Positions 25,701-33,911 of a stretch of DNA of 64,000 nt are shown piece after piece. The stretch is taken from contig NZ_CP117879.1 of NCBI RefSeq assembly GCF_028736155.1, forward strand, positions 2,418,001 to 2,482,000. The letters run 5' to 3'. Source of the DNA: Flavobacterium sp. KACC 22763 (GTDB lineage: Bacteria; Bacteroidota; Bacteroidia; Flavobacteriales; Flavobacteriaceae). The first letter of the stretch is position 1. The number at the start of each line of letters is the position of its first letter. The translations under genes were made by a program, and so were the position numbers. The notes beneath the pieces were generated by a model, which saw nothing but the letters and a program-made list of their open reading frames with translations, was not told the DNA's origin and searched no databases.

Positions 25701-26987
25701 ATTGATAGTCGTTAAAGCCGAAACATTTACAAAGTTTACCCCGTCTAAGGAATACTGAAATGTCCACTCATCACATCCATAATAATAGCCTAATAAACCC
25801 GAAGCGACATTTATATTTTTATAGCCAACAGTTGAAAGTGTAGTCATAAAATAATAAAAATTCCCTCTTTCGGTATTCCAGACGCAAAACCCGTTCTTTC
25901 CTCCTCGATTTTGGAGTCTGACATTGGGAGCAAAAACATTATCTGCCAAATTATAGGCAAATAGCTGCGGTCTGTTTTCTACCTTTGAATACAATTCAGC
26001 CACTCTCGGATTTGCATATTGATCATTCTTAAATGTCCATCCTGCAATAAAAGTCTGATTAGCATAGGTTCCTGTAACCGTTTTATTTTCATTCATCACT
26101 ACAGAAGTGCTTAATGACGTAGATCCGTCAGCCCAGTTGCTGAATTTTATAATATCATTTTCTACAGCCGTAATCGTAACATTGGTACCGCTTTCGTAAA
26201 CTGAAAATGCACCATCTTTTCCCGCAGGAGAAACAGTATAATCACCTAAACCAAAAGCTCCGTTTACATTAACATTTAAGGCATAAGTGGCTACTGTCTC
26301 GTATTGAGCAATAAGTGTTGCGTCAGCATTTAGAGTATAAGTTAACGGATTTGCTGTTGAAACAATAGCTCCTTTATCATCTACCCATTGCTTAAAATTG
26401 TAACCAAAATTTTTATTGGCAGTGAGTTTTATTTCGGTTCCTTTTGCAAATGTAGTTCCAGCAGGATTAAGCGTAACAGTTCCAGATGAGGCCGGATTGA
26501 CATCTACAGTCAATTTGTGCGTCACAGCATTTGGGTTGTCAGTTACTTTTTCGAAATAATCTACGTTAAACAAATATCCTGTTCCTGGCCCAAGAAAAAC
26601 AAGATACAGATCGTATGACCCCGTAGTTGGCGTGATGGCTGCCGAGAACTTCTTGTAATCGGTAAAGCTTGTGCTTCCTGAGATCGTTGCAGAACCAATT
26701 AAAGTTCCTGTTGCAGAACCCAATCTAAATTCAATTGTTCCGCCAGTAGCTCCTGCTGCAGCAATATCAAAACGGGTAACAAACTCGGTAAAATTAACTG
26801 CATTAAATTTAATCCAAGTATTGTTCTTTATGTAACCAACGTTTCCGCCTCCCGAGCGGGCGGCATTCGTTTCGGCTCGTGCTCCTGAAGCCTGATTAAA
26901 AGTTTCAGCTTCAATTTTCTCAATGGTCTGAGAAAACCCCATAACTGTATACAGCGTGAGGAATAGATAAATAAATTGTTTTTTCAT
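19704..26987 (-). CDS. Giant secreted pectin methylesterase-pectate lyase fusion (CE8 + PL1) with T9SS C-terminal domain
   Basis: A 2427-residue multidomain enzyme. In order: signal peptide (1-20); CBM6/CBM35-like module (about 20-150); two InlB-type beta-repeats (about 155-310); a discoidin-like/Ig-like region; a CE8 pectin methylesterase (about 590-905) with GDVDFICGGG (about 753) and YLGRPWQNAPRAV; a fibronectin-like linker; an InlB-type repeat (about 995-1070); an autotransporter-like beta-helix (about 1080-1325); a PL1 pectate lyase (about 1340-1700, AFPGAEGYGK and GGRGG); a calcium-type DTDGDGMPDKWE (about 1735); a DUF4957-like beta-helix; three more InlB-type repeats (about 2115-2350); and a T9SS type A sorting domain (last 75 residues). 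CE8 removes methyl esters and PL1 then cleaves the exposed polygalacturonate by beta-elimination, so the fusion couples two sequential steps. No frame break is seen. Confidence 0.93.
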   Translation of the reverse strand: MKKQFIYLFLTLYTVMGFSQTIEKIEAETFNQASGARAETNAARSGGGNVGYIKNNTWIKFNAVNFTEFVTRFDIAAAGATGGTIEFRLGSATGTLIGSATISGSTSFTDYKKFSAAITPTTGSYDLYLVFLGPGTGYLFNVDYFEKVTDNPNAVTHKLTVDVNPASSGTVTLNPAGTTFAKGTEIKLTANKNFGYNFKQWVDDKGAIVSTANPLTYTLNADATLIAQYETVATYALNVNVNGAFGLGDYTVSPAGKDGAFSVYESGTNVTITAVENDIIKFSNWADGSTSLSTSVVMNENKTVTGTYANQTFIAGWTFKNDQYANPRVAELYSKVENRPQLFAYNLADNVFAPNVRLQNRGGKNGFCVWNTERGNFYYFMTTLSTVGYKNINVASGLLGYYYGCDEWTFQYSLDGVNFVNVSALTTINTGTITNIGGVLPTEAEGKEKIYLRWFPNVNGPKHGSAIDVTATILSNLMIKADEVLITDKVAPILESSFPSEAASSVAANGSIILNYNEQVQLGTGNAVLNGKNLNAEFVNKTVKFSYFGLEYNKQYTFTLPAGFVKDLSGNDGSALTLSFKTMEKPIPTKRKFDLIVDADATADQIASGKYVKTIAEAFNAAPSISASRFFVLITNGTYNLGGDGTNPQDVVLKLPSGKNNVSLIAQSKDKVILQGNPGWGIKNAVLSIEANDLYMENVTIEHKDGITTSGQRPALNPAGDRNVYNGVRLRSKQDTQVTGGKRSFYYKSTIEGDVDFICGGGTHWFEDCKLVSVASGYIVAPNHDTATQYGYIFNNNTISAATSYYLGRPWQNAPRAVYLNTKMMTEPNTAGWASMGTVPALFAEYNSVNANGVAVNTDNRTNIFTVNGVAQTGNYNPVLTKAQADEFTIENVLSGTDKWDPRRVVEQIAKPSNLVVSAANTLKWDENPYAMCYVISKEGKILGITIEPTFTDASTTAGTYTYTVQAANEYGGLSDLNSISMAINGGASKSSITYLNSIDGVALIGLTPTEYTEGTVVKLPTPTLAGYTFYGWSSSGNTANTLNEIAATATGNQTLYAFWGVGGNNKPNEVTPPSNFDYEFTAAVNKSWDNAGNYNPAVMPIVGKTVSCTKEIETTATVFPADMTLSGAGTLRLRGAHKATGVLTFKEGTRVYYNTSGAGMTLEAPMVISGNVKFEMISGIANQTIMTLSGPVSGDGIISPLNIGQGVNANTGTLLLKGDNSEFIGNWDLTQKSTKFPTLNYPTVIEGASANAFGSGTIKIGQDNYVIFSHERAAGSTLNLNITENGKASLNTVLNVQKLIINGVDFKEGIYDKTTNPEFFNGEGKIEVKKEAAGGDNDVVPAFPGAEGYGKYVTGGRGGKVIYVTNLNDSGAGSLRDAIGQAGPRIVVFKVSGNIELKSELNITDNITIAGQTAPGGGITLKDYNVKVRGNNIILRYLRFRMGDTHDVENDALGGRFQKNIIVDHCSMSWSTDECVSFYQNENFTLQWCIISESLRNSVHAKGAHGYGGVWGGKNASFHHNLLAHHDSRNPRLGEYANDIFAKTDLVDIRNNVIYNWGGNSCYGGDAMNVNLVNNYWKPGPGTSNSTKERILSTGRSLDATSPLYGIWGKYFVDGNFVVGSERATQDNWTYGVYSQFHGSQLPVSDADKAALKISAPHAFGEITTHSATKAYELVLENAGANLYRDAVDKRAVDDTRSGKASIMNGGNGSTNGYIDTPSATGGWPVLPSGEAPTDTDGDGMPDKWETEKGLNPASSADGNLKTIDGKYTNVEVYINSIVDNIISNQNGSLDVYVNPQNFVEKYNAAENGSKFIMASGTYTTTTDLAVKNHKYAFVPDAGAKPIFAGSFASENPEIVSGSFSFDGVDFDLTNAGANLLQLKKGASVSSFEIKNASIKGIKQSLLVTDGTAENSISKIALENCIIDGSAAAGGSFMQLDSHIVNSISVKNSTIFNYEKGNSFLILQNENAAVQTLNITFESNTIYNSGNAAGNGFVFVDNQYSAASAYSFKNNIMQDERENSKPIYLFNSNNSAGAGKVALDNNLFVGVSSQTVKGAVMVSETNVKTLIGLGLTALAYPNPGQGNFSFSKNSPLAKASLEGGALGDPRWLKADAKFSKISYVNSIDGKAIALSPAEYMEGVVTNLKTPKLEGYTFFGWSATATTPGLLKTIPAAATGDQLFYAFWGEGGNNKPDPKPIVKSGVSYLNSIDGKAISGLTPMEYTEGSALSLPIPTLKDYTFFGWSTSATVPNSIKEIAVTATGNQTFYAFWGAGGNNKQDEAPTFYSISYLNLPAGAINPNKTSAQTGIAFTLEEAQCSGYRFLGWYADAFYSKEITGFGTTQKDNFTLYGRWKKLGEFLVFPTVATGKVTLKSSAEFDQLAIFSMNGLLVKQVDVIGSETEISVSDLPSGAYFIKSLKTEQTARIIVK

Positions 26988-27152
26988 TTTGGTTTAAATA
27001 TGGTTTTAGTTAGTAATAATTTCAAAAGGTTTTTTTCCTATTTTTCAAATCCTATTGATAGTTTATAAATTTTAATTATCAGTTAAAAAAAATTGGACGC
27101 GTATGAAACAGTTCCGGTTTTGCCAATGCGTTTTTGGTTCAATAATTCTGCT

Positions 27153-28145
27153 TTAGTTAAAAACTTTAGTTAAAAATTGATCTATGTATTGAATTGTCGG
27201 TTCAAACCACGGATTGAAAAGACAAAAAGCGTGCGGTGAATTCTCAAATTCGTGAACCTCAGAATAGATTCCGTTCTCAGTTAAAATCTTTCTGAAATCA
27301 TCTCTGCCAGCATGCATTTTCGGGATCGAACTGTTGATAAATAATGTCGGTGGAGCTGAAGCGTTTGCATAAGACAAAGGAGAAGCAGTTTCCCAAAGTT
27401 GCGGGTTGTCTTTCATGGAATACCCAATCCACTGCGCACTTGCGCCAAAATTTTTAGTGTCTTTCATTTCACTGCTTTCGGGATGAACAAACGATAACGT
27501 TCCGTCGATATCAACTATCGCATTTATTTGAGATTTGGATTTTGAATTGGTTATATCTCCTTCAAACAAAGGCATATTTCCCGTTACGCCCATAAAAGCA
27601 GCTAATTGTCCTCCAGCAGAAAATCCGAGAGAAACAATTCGATCAGGATTTACATTATACTTTTCGGCATTTTCTCTTACCCAGCGAATCGAAGCTTTGA
27701 GATCATAAATCGCTGCCGGAAAAAGCGCTTCTGTAGAGTGCCGGTATTCTGGTGTAAAACAAACATAACCAATACTTGCTAATTTCTGCGCCATCTGATG
27801 GTGTTGATCTCGGCTTCCAGATCGCCATCCTCCTCCATGAATAAGAATAATGGCTGTTTGTTTTTCTTTTTTATTATTATTGAAAAAAACATCGAGTTTC
27901 ATTCTGCGTTTACCGTAACTGCAGTACACAATATCGTTCTTCTGCACAACATCATCAAAATGCATTTCGGGAACCAAAGTCGTGTTTGGGAAATACTTTA
28001 CCGTTTTCTTGTAAGCGCTTTTGTTATTGAAAGAAGTATCCCTAACTTGAGTAAGTCCCTCCAGATATTGTGCATTCATCTTTTGAAGAAATAAGATGCA
28101 AACCCAAATAAACACTGCTTTAAATTTTCTAATTTGAAACTTCAT
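27153..28145 (-). CDS. Secreted alpha/beta-hydrolase esterase (acetylesterase-like)
   Basis: A 330-residue alpha/beta-hydrolase with an N-terminal signal or anchor segment (about 8-25). The oxyanion HGGGW motif (about residue 103), the nucleophile elbow GFSAGG (about 173), and a C-terminal SPHAF His complete the expected catalytic set. This places it with BD-FAE / lipase_3-like carbohydrate esterases. In a pectin PUL it most likely removes acetyl groups from homogalacturonan or rhamnogalacturonan, but this is inferred from context. It lies between the CE8-PL1 giant and the second CE8 gene in the leftward operon. Confidence 0.85.
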   Translation of the reverse strand: MKFQIRKFKAVFIWVCILFLQKMNAQYLEGLTQVRDTSFNNKSAYKKTVKYFPNTTLVPEMHFDDVVQKNDIVYCSYGKRRMKLDVFFNNNKKEKQTAIILIHGGGWRSGSRDQHHQMAQKLASIGYVCFTPEYRHSTEALFPAAIYDLKASIRWVRENAEKYNVNPDRIVSLGFSAGGQLAAFMGVTGNMPLFEGDITNSKSKSQINAIVDIDGTLSFVHPESSEMKDTKNFGASAQWIGYSMKDNPQLWETASPLSYANASAPPTLFINSSIPKMHAGRDDFRKILTENGIYSEVHEFENSPHAFCLFNPWFEPTIQYIDQFLTKVFN

Positions 28146-28196
28146 TCCTTATTTATTAAATTGATTGTCAATTCCAAAAGATGAATTCTAAATACC

Positions 28197-29186
28197 TTAA
28201 TTCGGTTTCCAATCATTGAAAATTGCTTTCATCGAATATTCCCTTTTAAACTGTTCTACGGAAAGCTGATGTGACCAATTGACACGGGATGCTGTATTTG
28301 CTCCTGTTGATTGGTATTCGGCATAAAAGACTGTTTTTTCTGCTTCTTGTTTTCCCCAATTGTGCCAGCCTTGCGGTTTTATGTGCGAACCCATATCGCA
28401 TTTCAGAAATACAGTTCTAGCATAATTTCTCCAAGGTCTTCCTAAGTAATAAGAGCTATCTCCAGAATTTGACGTTAGTTTACAGTTAAGAAAAACAAAA
28501 CCATATGGATTTGATTCTGGTGTATTGGCAGCAGTAATATAAGAACCTCCTTTTTTGGAGAAGATTTCACAATCCTCAAAAACTGCGGTTGAACCACCAA
28601 AAATAAAGTCCGTTGTTCCTTCTATATAACAATTTTTATAATATTGTCTGCTTTTGCTTTCTCTCGGATATAAAGTATCTTGGAAACCTAAAAATTTACA
28701 ATTTTCGAAGATGATTTTATCTCCATCGATTCTTACAGCAACAGCTTGCCCAACTGGACCAGATGAATTCTCAAACGTAATATTCTGAGCTGTAAAACTA
28801 TTTCCGCTGACAATAAAACTCGCTGATCCGGAAGTTCCGATTGTTCCTCCTTCACCATTCGATTTTGAAGCATAATCATCATAAGTCAGTATTACATTTT
28901 CTTTACTTTCTCCAATCAGCGTTATATTGTTTTTATTTAAAGCCAATTCTAGTTTCTCTTTGTAAATACCATTTTTTACAAAAATTTTAGTTTGTGAGGT
29001 TTTAGACAATGCTACCGCATTAAAAGCTTCTTGCACAGTTTTAAAATCTCCTTTTCCACTAGCATCCACTATGAAATCACTGGATTTGACTTCCTTTGAA
29101 TTTTCCTTCATTTGATCTATGGATTCATTTCTAAATGAAAAATTCAAAAAGAAAACCGAAGCAGCTAAAAAATTGAATAGTATCAT
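28197..29186 (-). CDS. Pectin methylesterase, CE8
   Basis: A 329-residue right-handed beta-helix esterase that hydrolyses methyl esters of galacturonate in pectin oligosaccharides, releasing methanol. The active-site blocks are all present: FQDTLY (first Asp), GTTDFIFGGS (second Asp), and YLGRPWRNYART (Arg). A short hydrophobic N-terminus (about 1-18) suggests export to the periplasm. It is about half the size of, and separate from, the CE8 domain in the giant fusion protein, so the locus has two CE8 enzymes, probably one outside and one in the periplasm. The gene follows GH28 by 12 bp on the same strand. Confidence 0.95.
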   Translation of the reverse strand: MILFNFLAASVFFLNFSFRNESIDQMKENSKEVKSSDFIVDASGKGDFKTVQEAFNAVALSKTSQTKIFVKNGIYKEKLELALNKNNITLIGESKENVILTYDDYASKSNGEGGTIGTSGSASFIVSGNSFTAQNITFENSSGPVGQAVAVRIDGDKIIFENCKFLGFQDTLYPRESKSRQYYKNCYIEGTTDFIFGGSTAVFEDCEIFSKKGGSYITAANTPESNPYGFVFLNCKLTSNSGDSSYYLGRPWRNYARTVFLKCDMGSHIKPQGWHNWGKQEAEKTVFYAEYQSTGANTASRVNWSHQLSVEQFKREYSMKAIFNDWKPN

Positions 29187-29198
29187 ATTGTCTTTTCT

Positions 29199-30878
29199 TT
29201 AGTTTACTACTCTAACCTCACCTTTTACGGATTCTAAAACTTTTAGGTCTTTATTCAGAACTATTTTATTTCCATTTGTTTTTAATGAAATATCTTTTGT
29301 TTCTAAACCTCCAACCCAAAACATCTGATTTTCTCCAGTCGATTTAAGTCCATCCAAACTCACATTCTTGCAGTTTGAAAAACTCATTGCAATTCCAGGT
29401 TTAGCTAATCTCAAATCAAGGTTTTTAAAAGCGATTTTGCTTGCATAATTTAACTGAACACCAACTTCTGAACGGATTATCATATTCTCAAATTCAATAT
29501 TGGCAACTGGCATTTCTGGAATTCCCATAATTTTTAAAGCCTGAGCCGCACCGTTTACAGAAATGTTTTTGAAATACATATTTTTAAAGGCAGGTGTTTC
29601 TTCCGTAATTGGTTCTTTGGCCACCGTTACTTCTCCCGTTTCTTTGTCTTCAGATAATGATTTTCCGAAATAATATAAGTTGAAGTTGATGGCGTCTGTT
29701 GGAATATTATTCATACGAATGTCTTCCATCCAAATATTCTCCACTACACCGCCACGGCCTCGAACCGATTTAAAGCGAAGTCCGCAATCTGTTCCGTTAA
29801 ATGTTAGATTTTTAGCGTATATATTTTTAACGCCTCCCGACATTTCGCTTCCAATAGTAAAACCTCCATGTGCGTGGTACACCACACAATCTGTAATTAC
29901 AAATAATTCTGTTGGTTTTGCACGGTCCCTTCCTTCTTTATCTTTTCCAGATTTAATGCAAATGGCATCGTCCCCAACATCAAAACGGCAGTTGGTTACC
30001 GTTCCGATTCTGCAAGATTCTAAATCCAAACCGTCTCCATTTTGAGAATACCACGGATTACGAATCGTTAAGTTGCGTAAAGTAAGATGTTCGCACATTA
30101 ACGGATTGACATTCCATGCAGGAGAGTTTTGAAAGGTAACGCCATCTAAAAGCAGTTTCTTGCAATTGACCAAACTTACCATAACAGGGCGAAGAGCTTC
30201 TTTGTAAGGTTCCATATTTTCCACAGTTTCCTTTTTAGGCAATTTGCTTCTTTCTTCATTCCCCTCATAAGCGCCTTTTGAAGGATACCAGATTTTTCCA
30301 TCCTTAGACAAAACTCCGCCAGAATTCACTAAATCGCTCCATTGTCCAGCCGTCATTTTTCCGATTTTAACAGGTCTCCACACAGCACCGTTGCCGTCAA
30401 AAATGCCCTGGCCTGTAATGGCGATGTTTTCTAAATTAACGCCCATAATAGGCGATTCGCAGCGAATCACTTTATTTCCTTCAAAATAAGATTCTATCAG
30501 TTTATATTGTTTTAAATCACTCGTAAAAGAAACAAAAGCACCATTTTCAGTATGAAGATTTACATTGCTTTTCAGCTTAATTGGTCCTGTTGTCCATAGA
30601 CCCGCGGGAATTAGCACCACTCCGCCACCCGATTTAGAGCATTTTTCAATTGCCGAATTAATAGCATTGGTACAAAGCTGTTCTGTATTTGGAACTGCGC
30701 CAAAATCAACAATATTTAGCGTATCACTTTTGAACTTCGGAATTTGAACTTCTGGCATTTTGAAAGGAATTTTCAAAGAGGCATCAGGCCTATTTGAACC
30801 TCCCTTTTTTTGGCTAGAACCAGATAATGCCATTAGAAGAAATGCCGTTAAAAGAAGTGTCCTTTTAATTTTTATCAT
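29199..30878 (-). CDS. Polygalacturonase-type glycoside hydrolase, GH28
   Basis: A 559-residue parallel beta-helix hydrolase with a signal peptide (1-22). The catalytic motifs of GH28 are seen as NGDGLD (about residue 281), GDDAICIKSG (about 298), a His in AHGGFTIGSE, and the RFKS motif standing for RxK. The enzyme cleaves alpha-1,4 bonds in polygalacturonan, or in rhamnogalacturonan or xylogalacturonan by inversion; the exact substrate within GH28 cannot be set from motifs. It stands between GH105 and CE8 in the leftward operon, with about 20 bp gaps, so co-translation is likely. Confidence 0.94.
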   Translation of the reverse strand: MIKIKRTLLLTAFLLMALSGSSQKKGGSNRPDASLKIPFKMPEVQIPKFKSDTLNIVDFGAVPNTEQLCTNAINSAIEKCSKSGGGVVLIPAGLWTTGPIKLKSNVNLHTENGAFVSFTSDLKQYKLIESYFEGNKVIRCESPIMGVNLENIAITGQGIFDGNGAVWRPVKIGKMTAGQWSDLVNSGGVLSKDGKIWYPSKGAYEGNEERSKLPKKETVENMEPYKEALRPVMVSLVNCKKLLLDGVTFQNSPAWNVNPLMCEHLTLRNLTIRNPWYSQNGDGLDLESCRIGTVTNCRFDVGDDAICIKSGKDKEGRDRAKPTELFVITDCVVYHAHGGFTIGSEMSGGVKNIYAKNLTFNGTDCGLRFKSVRGRGGVVENIWMEDIRMNNIPTDAINFNLYYFGKSLSEDKETGEVTVAKEPITEETPAFKNMYFKNISVNGAAQALKIMGIPEMPVANIEFENMIIRSEVGVQLNYASKIAFKNLDLRLAKPGIAMSFSNCKNVSLDGLKSTGENQMFWVGGLETKDISLKTNGNKIVLNKDLKVLESVKGEVRVVN

Positions 30879-30900
30879 AATTCATTATAATTTTGAAAGA

Positions 30901-32121
30901 TTATTTTTTGTCTAGAAACTTTTGCAATTCGATACCAGCCAGAATATAAGGGCCAACTGCTTTGGCGTCGTTTTCTCTTATAGGTTCTGAAATATAGTAT
31001 TCGAAAGAACCGTTTCGGTCTTGAGGATTTTTACCGCCCAATCCTGCAACGGCACAGCATTTTGTAATCGATATGGTTCCGTCTGGATTTTCTTGTATAA
31101 ATTCTTTCTGAATTCCGTTAAATCCTTTTTGTGCCGATTTCAGGAACTTTTTGCCAACATAACCTTTGTTGTACGCTTTTGAAAATGAATACACAAACAT
31201 CGTGGAACAAGTCGATTCCAGATAATTGCCTTTTCTTCCCGGCTGATCCATTACTTGCCACCATACTCCAGTTTTAGAATCTTGCCCTTTTAGAACAGCA
31301 TCAAAAACTTTTTCTACAATGTTGATTAAATCTTTTCTTTTGGAATGATTTTCTGGAACAAAGTCTAGAATATCAACCAAAGCCATGCAATACCAGCCTT
31401 GTGCGCGTCCCCAAATATGCGATGAAGTCCCAGTAGTTTTGTCTGCCCAGAATTGAGCGCGTTTTTCATCATAACCATGAAAATTCAAACCTGTTTTGGC
31501 ATCAAAAGTATGTTTCTGAATCAGTTCTGCTTGCAGAATCGCATCGTCAATTGCCTTTGAATCATTAAATGCTTTTCCGTATTGCGCAGAAAAAGGATCC
31601 GCCATATAAACGCCGTCCAGCCACATCTGCCACGGATAACTTTTTTTATGCCAATAACCGCCGTCTGAATTTCTCGGATGTTCTTCTAATTGTTTGTGCA
31701 ATACGTACATCGCTTTTTTATAGCGCGGATCATTGGTCTTTTGATAAATCTCAAAAAGTATTTTTCCTGAATTTACAAGATCCAGGCTGTATTTCTCGAT
31801 TTCATATCCGCCTTGAATATTTCCATCCTTATCAATTAATTGATCCGCATAAGAAAGTCCGTAATTCCAATACTTCTGATTTTTGCTATACTCATAAAGT
31901 TTTTGATTAGCTAGTGCTACTAAACCATTGGTATAATTCCATTTCGGATATTTTACACCATCCAAAAACACAGGATTTGGAACTCGTTTCTGATCTGAAT
32001 CAGCCATTTTTTTTGCCCAGTCAATTGGCGCTACTTCTTTTTTGTCTATTTGCTTTGATTGTCCGAAAGAAACCAAACCAACAAATAAGACAATAAAGCA
32101 ATAGTTTATTTTATGTTTCAT
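30901..32121 (-). CDS. Unsaturated rhamnogalacturonyl/galacturonyl hydrolase, GH105
   Basis: A 406-residue alpha/alpha-barrel enzyme with signal peptide (1-20). GH105 enzymes hydrolyse the 4,5-unsaturated uronic acid left at the non-reducing end by pectate or rhamnogalacturonan lyases. Family features seen are the PWQMWLDGVYMADPF block with the catalytic Asp, the HIWGRAQGWYCMALVDI block, and a KCCAVAGLGG stretch near the C-terminus. It therefore works downstream of the PL1 lyase, most likely in the periplasm. It is flanked by GH28 and GH43 genes with gaps of about 6 to 22 bp in one operon. Confidence 0.93.
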   Translation of the reverse strand: MKHKINYCFIVLFVGLVSFGQSKQIDKKEVAPIDWAKKMADSDQKRVPNPVFLDGVKYPKWNYTNGLVALANQKLYEYSKNQKYWNYGLSYADQLIDKDGNIQGGYEIEKYSLDLVNSGKILFEIYQKTNDPRYKKAMYVLHKQLEEHPRNSDGGYWHKKSYPWQMWLDGVYMADPFSAQYGKAFNDSKAIDDAILQAELIQKHTFDAKTGLNFHGYDEKRAQFWADKTTGTSSHIWGRAQGWYCMALVDILDFVPENHSKRKDLINIVEKVFDAVLKGQDSKTGVWWQVMDQPGRKGNYLESTCSTMFVYSFSKAYNKGYVGKKFLKSAQKGFNGIQKEFIQENPDGTISITKCCAVAGLGGKNPQDRNGSFEYYISEPIRENDAKAVGPYILAGIELQKFLDKK

Positions 32122-32126
32122 ATCTC

Positions 32127-33770
32127 TTAATTTTCTTCGATCCTAAACCAATCGTAGTCGGCATAACTGCTGTCATTAATAGTTTTAGAACCTGTTGCAA
32201 AAAGTCCGATTTTAGCACCAACCCATCTTCCTGCGGATGGCTTAAATGATTCTCCTAGCTTTTTAAAATTCTTTCCGTCCACACTGTAATAAAAAGTAAC
32301 TTTAGCATCAAAAGGTTCTTTATTCTGAACCATTTCTACTTTGGCGCGTAAACTCACTTCTTTTTTATTTATAGGAATAGAAGCCGCTTCTTTTTCTAAT
32401 TCTTTAGATGTTCTCGCACTTTTTAGCGAACGCTGCACCAGATTCAAATTGCCCATCTTATCCTGTTCAATTGCTACATAAGCGTAATCTTCACCAAATA
32501 CGATCAAACCTGAGCTGCATACTCCTGCATCTGGGTTATTTTCGAAAGTCAATTTTGCTGTTGCCGTAAAATTGGCACCTGGAAATTTTTGCAATAACAG
32601 ATTCGGCATCATCCACATGGTTTTGTTTGCTTCTTTTCTCGGAATGCAATTCAGACGCAAAAAACCAAGATTTGCAGATGACCATCCCCAATGTTCCGCA
32701 GGATTCTGATTGGCCTGCCACTGCCATTGCAATCCGTATTGATGGCTATTAAATTCGTCTGAAGAAACCAATGGTGTTGCGGGATAATTTTTGCCTACGT
32801 TTGGTTTGGTCCATTGCATGACAGGCTCTCCAATTCCATCTTTGTTGGCATCTTTTCCCATAATTGGCCAACCGTCTTTCCAAGTCACAGGCTGCAGATG
32901 AACAACCCGTCCATAAGCCCAGCGATCTTGAAAGTGTAAAAACCATCCGTCTCCATTAAGCGTTTCGACATAACCTCCCTGATGTGGTCCATTTACAGGA
33001 GAATCTCCTTGGTTTAAAACCACTTTAAATTCATAAGGTCCCCATACATTTTTAGAACGCATTGCCAATTGCCATCCTGGTTTTACGCCTCCTGCAGGAG
33101 CCATAACCCAGTAATAACCGTCACGTTTGTACATTTTTGAACCTTCAACAGTGGTATGCCCTTTATGTCCATCAAAAACTAACGAAGAGTTTCCAATTAA
33201 TTTGGTTCCGTCTGGAGTCATTTCAGAAAGCATTAAAACTGTTTTCACATTGGCACGGCTTCCTGCAAAAGCATAAGATAAATAGGCTTTTCCGTCTTCA
33301 TCCCAAAACGGACAGGTATCTATGATTCCTTTGGCTTCTTTTACTAAAACGGGTGCTTCCCAAACACCTGCTGGATTTTTAGTTTTAACCATAAATATTC
33401 CAAAATCAGGATCTCCCCAATAAATAAAATATTCTCCATTATGATACCGAATAGAAGGAGCCCAAACGCCATCGCCGTGACGAACGGTGCGATAATGTTC
33501 TAATGGGATTAGATTTTGCAATGCATATCCAATCAATTCCCAATTTACAAGATCTTTGGAATGTAGAATAGGAAGTCCGGGAACACTGTTAAAACTAGAT
33601 GCTGTCATGTAATAACCAGCTTCTCCTTCGCAAACATCTGGATCAGAATAATCTACATGCAAGACTGGGTTTTTGTATTTTCCGTTTCCTAAATCAGCGT
33701 TCCAGCCTTGTGCACCTGCTGCTAAACACCAAAATAATGCTAGAGCGAGTAGTAATTGTTTGAATTTCAT
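32127..33770 (-). CDS. GH43-family beta-xylosidase/alpha-arabinofuranosidase-like enzyme
   Basis: A 547-residue protein with signal peptide (1-20), a five-bladed propeller GH43 catalytic domain (about 30-320) and a C-terminal DUF1349-like beta-sandwich. The catalytic residues are visible as Asp in HVDYSDPDV, Asp in DTCPFWDEDGKAY, and Glu in TTVEGSKMYKRDGYY. This layout matches the GH43_12-like subgroup. In a pectin locus it probably trims arabinose or xylose side chains (arabinan or xylogalacturonan), but activity on xylan oligosaccharides is possible. A hairpin (33844-33873) lies between it and the upstream surface protein gene. Confidence 0.9.
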   Translation of the reverse strand: MKFKQLLLALALFWCLAAGAQGWNADLGNGKYKNPVLHVDYSDPDVCEGEAGYYMTASSFNSVPGLPILHSKDLVNWELIGYALQNLIPLEHYRTVRHGDGVWAPSIRYHNGEYFIYWGDPDFGIFMVKTKNPAGVWEAPVLVKEAKGIIDTCPFWDEDGKAYLSYAFAGSRANVKTVLMLSEMTPDGTKLIGNSSLVFDGHKGHTTVEGSKMYKRDGYYWVMAPAGGVKPGWQLAMRSKNVWGPYEFKVVLNQGDSPVNGPHQGGYVETLNGDGWFLHFQDRWAYGRVVHLQPVTWKDGWPIMGKDANKDGIGEPVMQWTKPNVGKNYPATPLVSSDEFNSHQYGLQWQWQANQNPAEHWGWSSANLGFLRLNCIPRKEANKTMWMMPNLLLQKFPGANFTATAKLTFENNPDAGVCSSGLIVFGEDYAYVAIEQDKMGNLNLVQRSLKSARTSKELEKEAASIPINKKEVSLRAKVEMVQNKEPFDAKVTFYYSVDGKNFKKLGESFKPSAGRWVGAKIGLFATGSKTINDSSYADYDWFRIEEN

Positions 33771-33843
33771 TTTATTGATTTTATAATATAATTCGGAGCT
33801 ATTTTTCTAAGCTAATTTTCATCTATTGCGAAAGACAGTACAT

Positions 33844-33873
33844 TGAAGTATCCTCAACCACAAGGATACTTCA
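33844..33873 (-). terminator. Strong intra-operon hairpin without T-tract
   Basis: 11-bp perfect stem (TGAAGTATCCT / AGGATACTTCA) with an 8-base loop, in the gap between the DUF4957-type surface protein and GH43. There is no T-run behind it on the minus strand, so it more likely stabilises the 3' end of the SusC-SusD-SGBP message or pauses RNA polymerase than ends transcription outright. Confidence 0.55.
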
Positions 33874-33911
33874 TATAAGTACTGAAACCACTTAATTAAC
33901 AAAACTTAAAC

